Origin: DATARH01 sp963712835 | GTDB lineage: Bacteria > Pseudomonadota > Alphaproteobacteria > ATCC43930 > CGMCC-115725 | Reading direction: 5' to 3' | DNA length: 64,000 bases | Assembly (NCBI GenBank): GCA_963712835.1 | Contig: CAVQJJ010000014.1 | Span: 1-64,000 of the forward strand | Part shown: positions 9,341-17,233 of the stretch, in pieces | Layout of the letters: each line of letters opens with the position of its first letter | Position numbering within the stretch: position 1 is the first letter of the stretch | Notes under the pieces: generated by a model | The model's input: only the letters and a program-made list of their open reading frames with translations | Told to the model about the DNA's origin: nothing | Database searches by the model: none | Made by a program: the position numbers and the translations under genes

Positions 9341-9772
9341 CTAGCGGTGGGTATCGTTGGCCGCTTCGCGCCGATAATTCGGGCGGTCGTAGAAGGCGCG
9401 CTGCTTGTCGTGCCAGGCGGCGCGTTCGCCGTGGTCGATGATACCGTCGTGATTGGCGTCGATCTCGTCGAAGCGCTCGCGGAACAAGCGGTCGCGATCG
9501 GCCATCGGCATCGCCGCGAAATAGTCGTAATAGCCCTTCTGCCGCTGCAAAGCGGCGCGGCGCGCGTCGGTCAAATTCTTGTCGGCCAGCTCGGCGGCGA
9601 TCTGGATCTGCCGCTCTTCGATGAAATGCATCCGCCAGTCGCGATACTGGTCGAAGGTGATGGTCTCTGTGGCGCTATCCGTCGTGGCAGGCGCGGCTTC
9701 GGCCGGAAAATAGGAAGCGGCGACGAGCAGGCCGGCGGTCGCGGCGAAGGCGTAACGGGCGATGGCGTTCAT
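9341..9772 (-). CDS. Secreted EF-hand domain protein
   Basis: A 143-residue exported protein. A signal peptide covers about residues 1-26 (AATAGLLVAASYFPAEA). Near residue 103 there is a canonical EF-hand loop, DANHDGIIDHGE, with Asp/Asn/Asp at positions 1, 3 and 5 and Glu at position 12, which should bind calcium in the periplasm. The segment before it is helical and charged (QIQIAAELADKNLTDARRAALQRQK). Only one full loop is visible, so pairing may need a dimer. GGGAG precedes the ATG. Role unknown; the small EF-hand proteins of alphaproteobacteria are poorly characterised. Confidence 0.85.
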   Translation of the reverse strand: MNAIARYAFAATAGLLVAASYFPAEAAPATTDSATETITFDQYRDWRMHFIEERQIQIAAELADKNLTDARRAALQRQKGYYDYFAAMPMADRDRLFRERFDEIDANHDGIIDHGERAAWHDKQRAFYDRPNYRREAANDTHR

Positions 9773-10010
9773 TGGAGTCTCCCGGCGCGGTAGAACAAAT
9801 CATGGACAACGCGCGGAGGGTATCGCGCCAGCTCAAAGAGTCAAGCCGATTTTCCTGTTTTGTTCCGGAAAAATAGACGATGCAGAATTATGGTTAATGC
9901 CAATTAATTGTCGTGCATTTCACCGGCGGGCGGATGCCCGCGATTGTCGGCTTGCCGCTCGCGCGGCGGCGTGGCACAAGCGGCGCAGGGGTTAGGCCGA
10001 GGGTGCGGGG
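9773..10010. promoter_or_regulatory. Divergent intergenic region upstream of rnhB
   Basis: A 238-bp divergent spacer between the EF-hand gene and rnhB, with an AT-rich stretch around 9840-9915 likely to hold the promoters. A GAGTC (GANTC) occurs near 9837 and a near-palindromic CCAATTAATTG at about 9900. No RNA gene or repeat of the hairpin family seen elsewhere in the window is visible. Confidence 0.3.
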
Positions 10011-10643
10011 ATGCCGGATTTCGCCATCGAGGATGGCTGTAGCGGCGTGGTGTGCGGGGTGGATGAGGCAGGGCGCGGGCCGCTCGCCGGGCCGGTCGTC
10101 GCCGCAGCGGTGATCATCGACCGCGCCTGTTTCCCAATAGAACTGCGCGACAGCCTCGACAACTCAAAGCTGCTACGCCGCGAGGTGCGCGAGGCCTGTT
10201 ATGACGCTATCCGGCGTTGCGCGCGGATCGGGATCGGCGCGGCGAGCGTCAAGGAGATCGACCGCATTAATATCCTGCGCGCGAGCCTTCTGGCGATGTC
10301 GCGTGCGGTCGCGGCGCTGGGCGTGCGGCCTGATATCGCGCTCATCGACGGCAATATGGCGCCGCCGGTGCTGCCCTGTTCGGCAAAGACCGTGGTGGGC
10401 GGCGACGGCTTGAGCTTTTCGATCGCCGCCGCCTCGATCATCGCCAAAGTCACGCGTGACCGCATCATGCGCGCGCTTGCACAGCGCCATCCGAGCTACG
10501 CCTGGCACAGCAATGTCGGCTACAGTACCCGCGCGCATTTCGCGGCGATCGCCGAATTCGGCGTGACGGTGCACCATCGCCGTTCATTCGAGCCGGTGCG
10601 GCTCGCCGCCGAGGGCCCGGCGAATTTCCAACTCGATCTGTAA
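10011..10643 (+). CDS. rnhB: Ribonuclease HII
   Basis: A 210-residue RNase HII that cuts RNA in RNA-DNA hybrids and removes single ribonucleotides from DNA. The signature GVDEAGRGPLAGPVVAAAV near residue 19 carries the first Asp-Glu pair of the DEDD catalytic set; IALIDGN gives the next Asp. The C-terminal SIIAKVTRDRIM and GYSTRAHFAAIAEFG blocks are typical. Length matches the family. It sits 49 nt upstream of ccrM, an arrangement known from Caulobacter and relatives. Confidence 0.97.
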   Translation: MPDFAIEDGCSGVVCGVDEAGRGPLAGPVVAAAVIIDRACFPIELRDSLDNSKLLRREVREACYDAIRRCARIGIGAASVKEIDRINILRASLLAMSRAVAALGVRPDIALIDGNMAPPVLPCSAKTVVGGDGLSFSIAAASIIAKVTRDRIMRALAQRHPSYAWHSNVGYSTRAHFAAIAEFGVTVHHRRSFEPVRLAAEGPANFQLDL

Positions 10644-10692
10644 CTTTTTTAAATCGTTGACGGATTCCTTGTAAACGCGCAGATTGCGCGGC
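10644..10692 (+). promoter_or_regulatory. ccrM leader with a GANTC site
   Basis: The 49-bp rnhB-ccrM spacer holds a T-run (about 10645-10650), TTGACG (10657-10662) and GATTC at 10663-10667. GATTC is itself a CcrM methylation site. In Caulobacter, GANTC methylation in the ccrM promoter is linked to shut-off of ccrM; the same feedback here is inference. Confidence 0.35.
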
Positions 10693-11775
10693 ATGGAAGC
10701 CAACGATACCCCGATCGAAGAAGGCGTTATCGGCGGCGATTGCCTCGCGGTAATGGCGGGCCTGCCGGAGGCTTCAGTCGATCTGGTTTTCGCCGATCCG
10801 CCCTATAATCTCCAGCTATCCGGCGGGCTGCACCGGCCCGATAACAGTCGGGTCGATGGGGTCGATGAAGACTGGGACAAGTTCGCCGATTTCGCCGAAT
10901 ACGACCGCTTTACGCGTGCGTGGCTGGGCGCCGCGCGACGGCTGTTGAAGCCGGCGGGCGCGCTGTGGGTCATCGGCACCTATCACAACATCTTCCGCAT
11001 TGGCGCGGCACTGCAAGATCTGGGCTTTTGGGTCCTCAACGACGTGGTATGGCGCAAATCCAACCCGATGCCCAATTTCCGCGGCCGGCGCTTTACCAAC
11101 GCGCACGAGACGCTGTTGTGGTGCGCCAAGGATCGCGACGCGCGCTACACCTTCAATTACGAGGCGATGAAGGCGCTCAACGACGAGCTGCAGATGCGCA
11201 GCGACTGGCTGATCCCGATCTGCGGCGGGCCGGAACGGCTGCGCGACGAAAACGGCAAAAAGGCGCATCCGACGCAAAAGCCCGAGGCGCTTTTGCACCG
11301 TGTGTTGCTCGCCTCGACCCGGCCGGGCGATCTAGTGCTCGACCCGTTTTGCGGCAGCGGTACGACCGGTGCGGTCGCCAAGCGGCTGGGCCGGCGCTTT
11401 GTCGGCATCGAGCGCGACCCGGCTTATGCGGCATTGGCGCGCGATCGCATCGACTCGGTGACTCCGGCGGACAACGACCTGGTGGCGACCCAGTCGAAGC
11501 GCGATGCGCCACGCGTGCCGTTCGGCAATCTCGTCGAGCGCGGGATGATCCAGCCAGGCGAGGTACTGTTCGATCTGTCCGGCCGATACCGGGCGCGGGT
11601 ACGCGCCGACGGCAGCCTGATCTCGGCCGAGCATCAGGGCTCGATCCACGCCGTCGCGGCACAGATGCAGGGGGCGCCGGCGTGGAATGGCTGGGCCTTC
11701 TGGTATGTCGAGCGGCGCGGCCAGCCGGTGCCCATCGACGCGTTCCGCCAGCAGGTGCGGTCCGAGCGGCAATAG
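10693..11775 (+). CDS. ccrM: CcrM-type DNA adenine methyltransferase (GANTC)
   Basis: A 360-residue beta-class N6-adenine methyltransferase expected to methylate GANTC and take part in cell-cycle control. The catalytic motif IV is ADPPYNLQL near residue 36, preceded by GDCLAVM. The SAM-binding motif I, VLDPFCGSGTTGAVAKRLGR, follows at about residues 216-235. The C-terminal extension (GRYRARVRADGSL, then HAVAAQMQGAPAWNGWAFW) is the CcrM-specific domain that separates it from Dam and from restriction-modification enzymes. No restriction gene is nearby, as expected for the solitary enzyme. ATG 10693 is preferred over an in-frame TTG at 10684. Confidence 0.95.
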   Translation: MEANDTPIEEGVIGGDCLAVMAGLPEASVDLVFADPPYNLQLSGGLHRPDNSRVDGVDEDWDKFADFAEYDRFTRAWLGAARRLLKPAGALWVIGTYHNIFRIGAALQDLGFWVLNDVVWRKSNPMPNFRGRRFTNAHETLLWCAKDRDARYTFNYEAMKALNDELQMRSDWLIPICGGPERLRDENGKKAHPTQKPEALLHRVLLASTRPGDLVLDPFCGSGTTGAVAKRLGRRFVGIERDPAYAALARDRIDSVTPADNDLVATQSKRDAPRVPFGNLVERGMIQPGEVLFDLSGRYRARVRADGSLISAEHQGSIHAVAAQMQGAPAWNGWAFWYVERRGQPVPIDAFRQQVRSERQ

Positions 11776-11777
11776 TT

Positions 11778-11834
11778 GTCATTGCGAGGCACGAAGCGAC
11801 GAAGCAATCTCCCGCCGGATCGCGGCCCAATGAC
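11778..11834. repeat. Intergenic palindromic element (GTCATTGCGAG type)
   Basis: Just after ccrM, GTCATTGCGAGG (11778-11789) is answered by AATGAC at 11829-11834, with GAAGCGACGAAGCAATCTCC between. The same arm sequence recurs at 50892-50981 and a related form at 33357-33397. These look like members of a dispersed REP-like family between co-directional genes. Confidence 0.6.
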
Positions 11835-11843
11835 GGTGGATCG

Positions 11844-12209
11844 ATGGCTTACGACCGCAACAACGTCTTCGCCCGTATTCTGCGCGGAGAGATTCCCTGC
11901 ACGAAGGTCTACGAGGACGAGCACGTGCTTGCCTTCCGCGACATCGCCCCGCAGGCTCCAAAGCATGTGGTGCTGATTCCCAAAGGCGAATACGTCTCGG
12001 CCGAGGATTTTTCGGCCAAGGCGAGCGAGGCCGAGATCGCCGGGCTGGTGCGGGCGGTCGGCAAGATCAGCCGGAGCGAGGGGGTCGCCGAGAGCGGCTA
12101 CCGCCTTATTGCTAATACCGGCCATGCGGCGCACCAATCGGTGCCGCATTTCCACCTGCATCTGCTCGGCGGTGGCAATCTCGGCGCACGGCTGGTGGCG
12201 GGGGATTGA
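11844..12209 (+). CDS. HIT family protein (HinT-like)
   Basis: A 121-residue histidine-triad nucleotide-binding protein, likely a purine nucleoside phosphoramidase. The C-terminal triad PHFHLHLLGG is intact, and the N-terminus has NVFARILRGEIPCTKVYED, which is typical of HinT. The frame stays open far upstream inside ccrM, but ATG 11844 gives the normal family length. It lies 68 nt downstream of ccrM, with the palindromic element between. Confidence 0.93.
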   Translation: MAYDRNNVFARILRGEIPCTKVYEDEHVLAFRDIAPQAPKHVVLIPKGEYVSAEDFSAKASEAEIAGLVRAVGKISRSEGVAESGYRLIANTGHAAHQSVPHFHLHLLGGGNLGARLVAGD

Positions 12210-12218
12210 GAGAGCGCT

Positions 12219-13586
12219 CTACGGCTGGTCGGGCACTCGCGGCGGCCCGCCGCCGACCTCGCGCCAAATCCGTACCTCATCGGTACGCGGCTTGAGCCAG
12301 ACAAGGCTCACCACGACTCCCACGGCGGCGATGGCGATGGGATAGACGAGCGCGTAACGCGGGTCGCCGAGCGCCGTCGCGAGTGCGATGCCGACCACCG
12401 GCACCAACCCGCCGATCATGCCGTTGCCGATATGGTAGGGCAGCGACAGCGAGCTGTAGCGGATGCGCGCGGGGAACAACTCGACGAGAAACGCGGCGAT
12501 CGGCCCGTAGGCCATGGCCGCCAGAATCAGCAGGTAGAAGACCAGTCCGCCGAGGATCAGCGGGTCGTCCTTAAACTGCGCCATCCAGCCGAACACCGGC
12601 CAGTAGCTGACCGCGGCGAGCGCGAAGCCCGCCGCCATGATGTTGCGCCGGCCGAAGCGGTCGGACAGCGCACCGAACACGACAAAGAGTGGGGACGCCA
12701 GGGTCAGCACGACGATCATCAACACGGAGAGCGTCGCATTGGGCACCTTGAGCACCGTCGCCAGATAGTAAAGCGCGTAGAACTGGCCGGTGAACCAGAC
12801 GACGCCTTCGGGCGCGGCGGCGCCGAACAGCGCGAGGGCCATGAGGCGCCAGTTCCCGACGCTGGCGAGGCACTCTTTCGCCGGATTGGGCGCGACCTTG
12901 CCCTGCTCGCGCAGCCGCGCGTAGAGCGGCGACTCGTCGAACCTGAGATGGATGTAGATCGCCAGCGGCACGAGGATGGCGGAAACCAAAAACGGCACGC
13001 GCCAACCCCAATCGGCAAACCCATCGTCGCCGAAAGCCGCCCGGCTGCCAAGCACCACCAGCAGCGTCAATACAATCCCCATCGTCGCGGTGACTTGGAG
13101 CCATGACGTGTGGAGGCCGCGTTTGCCGTCGGGTGCGTGCTCGGCGACGTAGATCGCCGCGCCGCCATATTCGCCGCCGATCGCGAGCCCCTGGAGCGCG
13201 CGCATCAGCACCAGCAGCAGCGGCGCCAGCACGCCGATCGCCGCGTAGCCCGGCAAAAGCCCGATCCCGAACGTCGCCACGCCCATCACCAGCAGGCTCG
13301 CCACGAAGGTCGGTTTGCGGCCGATCTTGTCGCCGAGATGGCCGAACAACACCGCGCCGCACGGGCGCAGCACAAAGCCGAACCAGAAGACCGCGAGGCT
13401 CGCGAGCAGGCCCAGCGCGCTATTGCCCACCGGAAAGAAGCGATCGGCGAAAAACACCGCCAGCACGCCGTAAAGGTAGAAATCGTACCATGCGAGCAGC
13501 GTCCCGACCGACGCGGCCGCGACGATTGTCGGCAGGTTGGGAGCGACTGCGGCGTCGGGGCCACGCGTCAATGCCATGACGACCAT
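12219..13586 (-). CDS. MFS transporter, metabolite:H+ symporter (MHS) type
   Basis: A 455-residue, 12-helix major facilitator transporter. The loop 2-3 signature GHLGDKIGRKP (residue about 82) and the repeat version GALSDRFGRRN (about 315) are present. QGLAIGGEYGGAAIYVAEHAP is characteristic of the MHS family (ProP, ShiA, KgtP, CitA), which take up carboxylates or betaines with protons. ATG 13586 follows GAGGA; ATG 13577 is also possible. It is convergent with the HIT gene. Substrate cannot be assigned. Confidence 0.92.
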   Translation of the reverse strand: MVVMALTRGPDAAVAPNLPTIVAAASVGTLLAWYDFYLYGVLAVFFADRFFPVGNSALGLLASLAVFWFGFVLRPCGAVLFGHLGDKIGRKPTFVASLLVMGVATFGIGLLPGYAAIGVLAPLLLVLMRALQGLAIGGEYGGAAIYVAEHAPDGKRGLHTSWLQVTATMGIVLTLLVVLGSRAAFGDDGFADWGWRVPFLVSAILVPLAIYIHLRFDESPLYARLREQGKVAPNPAKECLASVGNWRLMALALFGAAAPEGVVWFTGQFYALYYLATVLKVPNATLSVLMIVVLTLASPLFVVFGALSDRFGRRNIMAAGFALAAVSYWPVFGWMAQFKDDPLILGGLVFYLLILAAMAYGPIAAFLVELFPARIRYSSLSLPYHIGNGMIGGLVPVVGIALATALGDPRYALVYPIAIAAVGVVVSLVWLKPRTDEVRIWREVGGGPPRVPDQP

Positions 13587-13687
13587 CGGAACGGTTCCTC
13601 GTCGTGTGCCGGCCTCAGGGAGCCGGATTGCGCAGTCTGCAGCAAGCCAGCGGAAGACGGCAAAAATAAGGATGCTGCGAACGCCGG

Positions 13688-14389
13688 TTAGACCCCGAGA
13701 TGGCGGTACAGCAGCTCGGGGCGGTCGCGCACTGCCTGGGCGCTGGCTTCCTCGACCACATGGCCGTTGTTCAGGATGTAGATTCGGTCGGCAAGGCTGA
13801 CTGCGGCCGAGATGTTCTGTTCGACGACGATGATGGTCTGGCCGGCCTCGGCGAGCGTCCGGCAGGTGGCGAGCAAGTCGCGCACGATGATCGGCGCCAA
13901 TCCCTCGAACGGCTCGTCGAGCAGGATGAGCTTGGGGACGCGCATCAGCGCGCGGGCAATCGCCAGCATCTGCTGTTCGCCGCCCGAGAGGTCGGTGCCG
14001 CGACTGCGGCGCCGCTCCTTGAGGCGCGGGAAAATCTCCCAGGCGCGCTCCAGGGGCCAGCGCGATTTCGCGGTCATCCCCGCGAGCACCAGGTTCTCCT
14101 CGACATTGAGGCTGCCGAAGATGCGCCGATCTTCGGGCACGAGCTGCAGGCCGCGCGTGGCGATCGCGTGCGGCGGCAGCCCGTGGATCGGCTCGCCGTC
14201 GAGCGTGATCTGGCCGGAGCGGGGCCGCACATCGCCGATCAGGCTTTTGAGCGTGGTGCTCTTGCCGGCGCCGTTGCGGCCGAGCAGCGCGACGACCTCG
14301 TTTTTGGCAACGGTCAGCGACACGTCGAACAGGATGTGGCTGTCGCCATAGAAGCTGTTGACCTTGTCGACTTCGAGAAGCGCGGTCAT
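13688..14389 (-). CDS. livF: Branched-chain amino-acid ABC transporter ATP-binding protein LivF
   Basis: A 233-residue ATPase of the HAAT (Liv) family. Walker A is LLGRNGAGKSTT, the ABC signature TDLSGGEQQMLAIARALM, Walker B LILLDEPFEGLAP, and the H-loop falls in IIVVEQN. The start overlaps the end of the LivM-LivG fusion by 4 nt, which implies translational coupling. It is the last gene of the liv operon here. The actual solute (Leu/Ile/Val, other amides, urea or aromatic acids) is set by the binding protein. Confidence 0.93.
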   Translation of the reverse strand: MTALLEVDKVNSFYGDSHILFDVSLTVAKNEVVALLGRNGAGKSTTLKSLIGDVRPRSGQITLDGEPIHGLPPHAIATRGLQLVPEDRRIFGSLNVEENLVLAGMTAKSRWPLERAWEIFPRLKERRRSRGTDLSGGEQQMLAIARALMRVPKLILLDEPFEGLAPIIVRDLLATCRTLAEAGQTIIVVEQNISAAVSLADRIYILNNGHVVEEASAQAVRDRPELLYRHLGV

Positions 14390-16209
14390 GCCGCCGCGAC
14401 CCCGCCGAGATAGGCTTCCTGCACCAGGCTGTTGCGCTGGATTTCCGCCGGCGTGCCTTCGGCGAGCAGCGCGCCTTCGTGGAGCACGGTGATGCGCTCG
14501 GCGAGCTCGAACACGGCGTCCATGTCGTGATCGACGACGATCAGCGTCCGCCCGCGACGGATGTTCTTCAATAGCTGTACGGTCTCCGCGCGTTCGCGCG
14601 GGCTCATGCCGGCGAGCGGCTCGTCGAGAAGCAGCAGCGACGGAGAGGCGGCGAGCGCGAGGCCGATTTCGAGCCGGCGCTTCTCGCCATAGGCCAGCTT
14701 GGCGACCGGCACGTCGGCGCGCGCGGTCAGTCCGACCAGGCCCAAGGTCGCCTCGACTTGTGTGTCGAGCCCCGGCACTCGGTCGATCCGCCGCAGCAGG
14801 TCGAGCGAGAAGGTGCCGCGGCGCTCGGCCAGCGCGGCGATCACGATGTTCTCGCGCAAGGTCAGCCGCGCGAAGAGCTGGTTGACCTGATAGCTCTTGG
14901 TCAAGCCGAGCTGGCAGACATTCGCGACATCCATGCCGGTGATGTCGCGGCCGTGAAAGAAGATATGGCCCGAGGTCGGTGGCAGCTCGCAGGTCAGCAT
15001 TTTGAAGAACGTGCTCTTCCCGGCGCCATTGGGGCCGATGATGCCGCGCAGCTCGCCGCGTTCGACGGCGAAATCGATGTTGCGATTGGCGACGATGCCG
15101 CCGAACGATTTGGTGACGCCACGCGCTTCCAGCACCGGGCCGGTGAAATTCGTCTCCCGCCGGCGCGAGTGACCGACGCTCGCCGTCGGCTCGGGGCGTT
15201 CGATCGGCAAGGCCTCGTCGGGCGGAGGCGGCGCCCTGCGCGCGGCGAACAGCGCGACAAGGTCGCGCAACCCGCCGATCAGGCCGCGCCGCAGGAAGCA
15301 CACCAGCAGCACGAAAACGAGGCCGAGCACCAGCTTCCAGGTGGCGCCGAGGCCGAGCGCGCCTTGCAGGAAATCGCGTAACGAGAGCCACACGGCCGCG
15401 CCGAGCAGCGGACCGAACAGCGCCCCGCCGCCGCCGATCGCGGCCTGCATGACGAGCTGGCCCGACGTGTCGAACATGAATGCGTCGGGCGGCATGAAGC
15501 CCTGCAACACGCCGAGCAGGCCGCCGGCGAAGCCGCCATAGCCGGCGGCGATGACAAAAGCGGCGAGCTTGTAGAGCCCGATGCGGTGCCCCACCGCCCG
15601 AGCTCGCACGGAGTTTTCGCGGATCGCGACAAGGATCGCACCGACCGGCGAGCGCACGATGCGCAGCGCAATAACCATGCCGACGAAGTAGCAAGCGGCG
15701 AGAAAGCCGTACATCGACCAGTCGGTGCCGACATGGTAGGACCAGCCGAACAGCGAGAAGGTCGGACTGGGGACGCCGGGCAGGCCGTTCTCGCCGCCGG
15801 TGAAGCGCGCCAGCGGCGAGAATTCGGCGAAATAAAACATCTCAGCGATCGCGACGGTGATCATCGCGAAATAGATGCCGGTGCGGCGCAGCGCGACGAC
15901 CCCGACGAACACGCCGGCGACCATCGCGCCGATCGTGCCGATGACCAGCGCCAGCATCACATTCGACATCAGGTTGTTGGTCAGCAGGTAGGCGGCGAGC
16001 ATGCCGCCGGCGCCGAAGAACGCAGCTTGGCCGAACGACAAGAGGCCGGTGTAGCCAAACAGGATGTCGTAACCGATCCCGAAGAGGCCCCAGATGAGGA
16101 TCTGGTTGATCGTGCCGGGCGCGAAGCCGAGATGCGGCAGGATGAACGGCGTAAGAAGCAAACCGAGCGCGGTCAGCGCCTCGACGACCAGGGGACGGCC
16201 GCGCAACAT
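14386..16209 (-). CDS. LivM-LivG fusion: branched-chain amino-acid ABC permease/ATPase
   Basis: A single 607-residue chain joining two normally separate subunits. Residues about 1-320 are a LivM permease with eight or more hydrophobic segments (WGLFGIGYDILFGYTGLLSF is the conserved early block). A linker of about 30 residues leads into a LivG ATPase from about residue 352: Walker A IGPNGAGKSTFFKM, signature region VAKLAYGEKRRLEIGLALA, Walker B LLLLDEPLAGMSP, H-loop IVVDHDM. Such fusions are known in alphaproteobacteria. It follows livH by 9 nt and overlaps livF by 4 nt. Confidence 0.93.
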   Translation of the reverse strand: MLRGRPLVVEALTALGLLLTPFILPHLGFAPGTINQILIWGLFGIGYDILFGYTGLLSFGQAAFFGAGGMLAAYLLTNNLMSNVMLALVIGTIGAMVAGVFVGVVALRRTGIYFAMITVAIAEMFYFAEFSPLARFTGGENGLPGVPSPTFSLFGWSYHVGTDWSMYGFLAACYFVGMVIALRIVRSPVGAILVAIRENSVRARAVGHRIGLYKLAAFVIAAGYGGFAGGLLGVLQGFMPPDAFMFDTSGQLVMQAAIGGGGALFGPLLGAAVWLSLRDFLQGALGLGATWKLVLGLVFVLLVCFLRRGLIGGLRDLVALFAARRAPPPPDEALPIERPEPTASVGHSRRRETNFTGPVLEARGVTKSFGGIVANRNIDFAVERGELRGIIGPNGAGKSTFFKMLTCELPPTSGHIFFHGRDITGMDVANVCQLGLTKSYQVNQLFARLTLRENIVIAALAERRGTFSLDLLRRIDRVPGLDTQVEATLGLVGLTARADVPVAKLAYGEKRRLEIGLALAASPSLLLLDEPLAGMSPRERAETVQLLKNIRRGRTLIVVDHDMDAVFELAERITVLHEGALLAEGTPAEIQRNSLVQEAYLGGVAAA

Positions 16210-16218
16210 CGCGAAACT

Positions 16219-17094
16219 CTATTCGCGGCCGTGCGAGCCGAGCAGGCCTTGCGGCCGCAACAGCAGCACCAACGCCATCACCGCGAACAGCATGACCTCC
16301 GAATAGGCCGGGTCGATCATCGAGGTGAGGCTCAATATCTCGCCGGCGATAAGGCCGCCGAGGATCGCCCCCGGAAACGAGCCGACGCCGCCGATCACCA
16401 CAACGACAAAGGTCTGCACCAGGATCGACTCGCCCATATCGGGGGTCAGCGAGACCACCGGCGCATTGACGATCCCGGCGAAGCCGGCGGCCATCGCGCC
16501 GACCCCAAACACCACCATAAACACGCGATAGACGTTGATGCCGAGCATCCCGACCATCGCGGAATCCTCGATGCCGGCGCGCACGATCATGCCGAGCCGG
16601 GTGCGATAGAGGATCACGTAAAGCACCCCCAACGCCGCCGCCGCTATGCCCGCGACGACGATCCGGTAGGTCGGGTAGATGAGGAACCCCATTGGCGTCA
16701 CGCCGGTGGCCCAGTGCGGCGGCATCACCGTCTTCGACAGGCTGCCGAACGCGAAGCGCACCAGCTCGACGATGACGATGCCGATCCCGAAGGTGACGAG
16801 GAGTTGGTCCTCCGGCGGCCGGTCGTAGAAATGACGAATGACGACGAATTCGAGAATGCCGCCGACCAGGACGAGAAACAGCGCGCCGGCACCAACCGCC
16901 AACAGGAACGAGCCGGTCAGTGTATAGACGACATAGCCGGCATAGCCGCCGAGCATGAACATTGCGCCATGCGCGAGGTTCAGCACCCCGAGCGTGCCAT
17001 AGATGATCGTCAGGCCGGAGCTGATCAACGCCAACAGCGCTCCGGCGGCGAGCCCGTTGAACAATTGCGAGACGAAATTAGGCCAGGTGATCAT
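16219..17094 (-). CDS. livH: Branched-chain amino-acid ABC transporter permease LivH
   Basis: A 291-residue inner-membrane permease of the HAAT family. The early block LISSGLTIIYGTLGVLNLAHGAMFMLG is diagnostic of LivH, and GGVGSFPGAILGG near residue 240 is the conserved coupling region. About eight membrane helices are visible. It sits between the binding-protein gene (with a hairpin element in the spacer) and the LivM-LivG fusion, all on the minus strand. Confidence 0.95.
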   Translation of the reverse strand: MITWPNFVSQLFNGLAAGALLALISSGLTIIYGTLGVLNLAHGAMFMLGGYAGYVVYTLTGSFLLAVGAGALFLVLVGGILEFVVIRHFYDRPPEDQLLVTFGIGIVIVELVRFAFGSLSKTVMPPHWATGVTPMGFLIYPTYRIVVAGIAAAALGVLYVILYRTRLGMIVRAGIEDSAMVGMLGINVYRVFMVVFGVGAMAAGFAGIVNAPVVSLTPDMGESILVQTFVVVVIGGVGSFPGAILGGLIAGEILSLTSMIDPAYSEVMLFAVMALVLLLRPQGLLGSHGRE

Positions 17095-17110
17095 GGGCTG
17101 TGGAGACCGG

Positions 17111-17214
17111 GTGCGTCCTTCGAGACAGCGCTTCGCGCCTCCTCAGGATGAGGATCAAGAGAACATTCCTCATCCTGAGGAGCGCTCCACGGGAGCGCGT
17201 CTCGACGGACGCAC
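17111..17214. repeat. Intergenic palindromic element in the liv operon
   Basis: A long imperfect palindrome: GTGCGTCCTTCGAGAC (from 17111) pairs with GTCTCGACGGACGCAC (to 17214), and CCTCAGGATGAGG (17150-17162 region) pairs with CCTCATCCTGAGG after it. It lies between the substrate-binding gene and livH, where a hairpin could set the usual excess of binding-protein message over permease message. Related arms occur at 46039-46281. Confidence 0.75.
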
Positions 17215-17233
17215 AACGCCTATCCCAATTCCG

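Noticed and set aside
13688..15694. A 668-codon minus-strand frame across livF and the LivM-LivG fusion
   Set aside because: Only its last 233 codons (LivF) are coding; the upstream part is an out-of-frame reading of the fusion gene.
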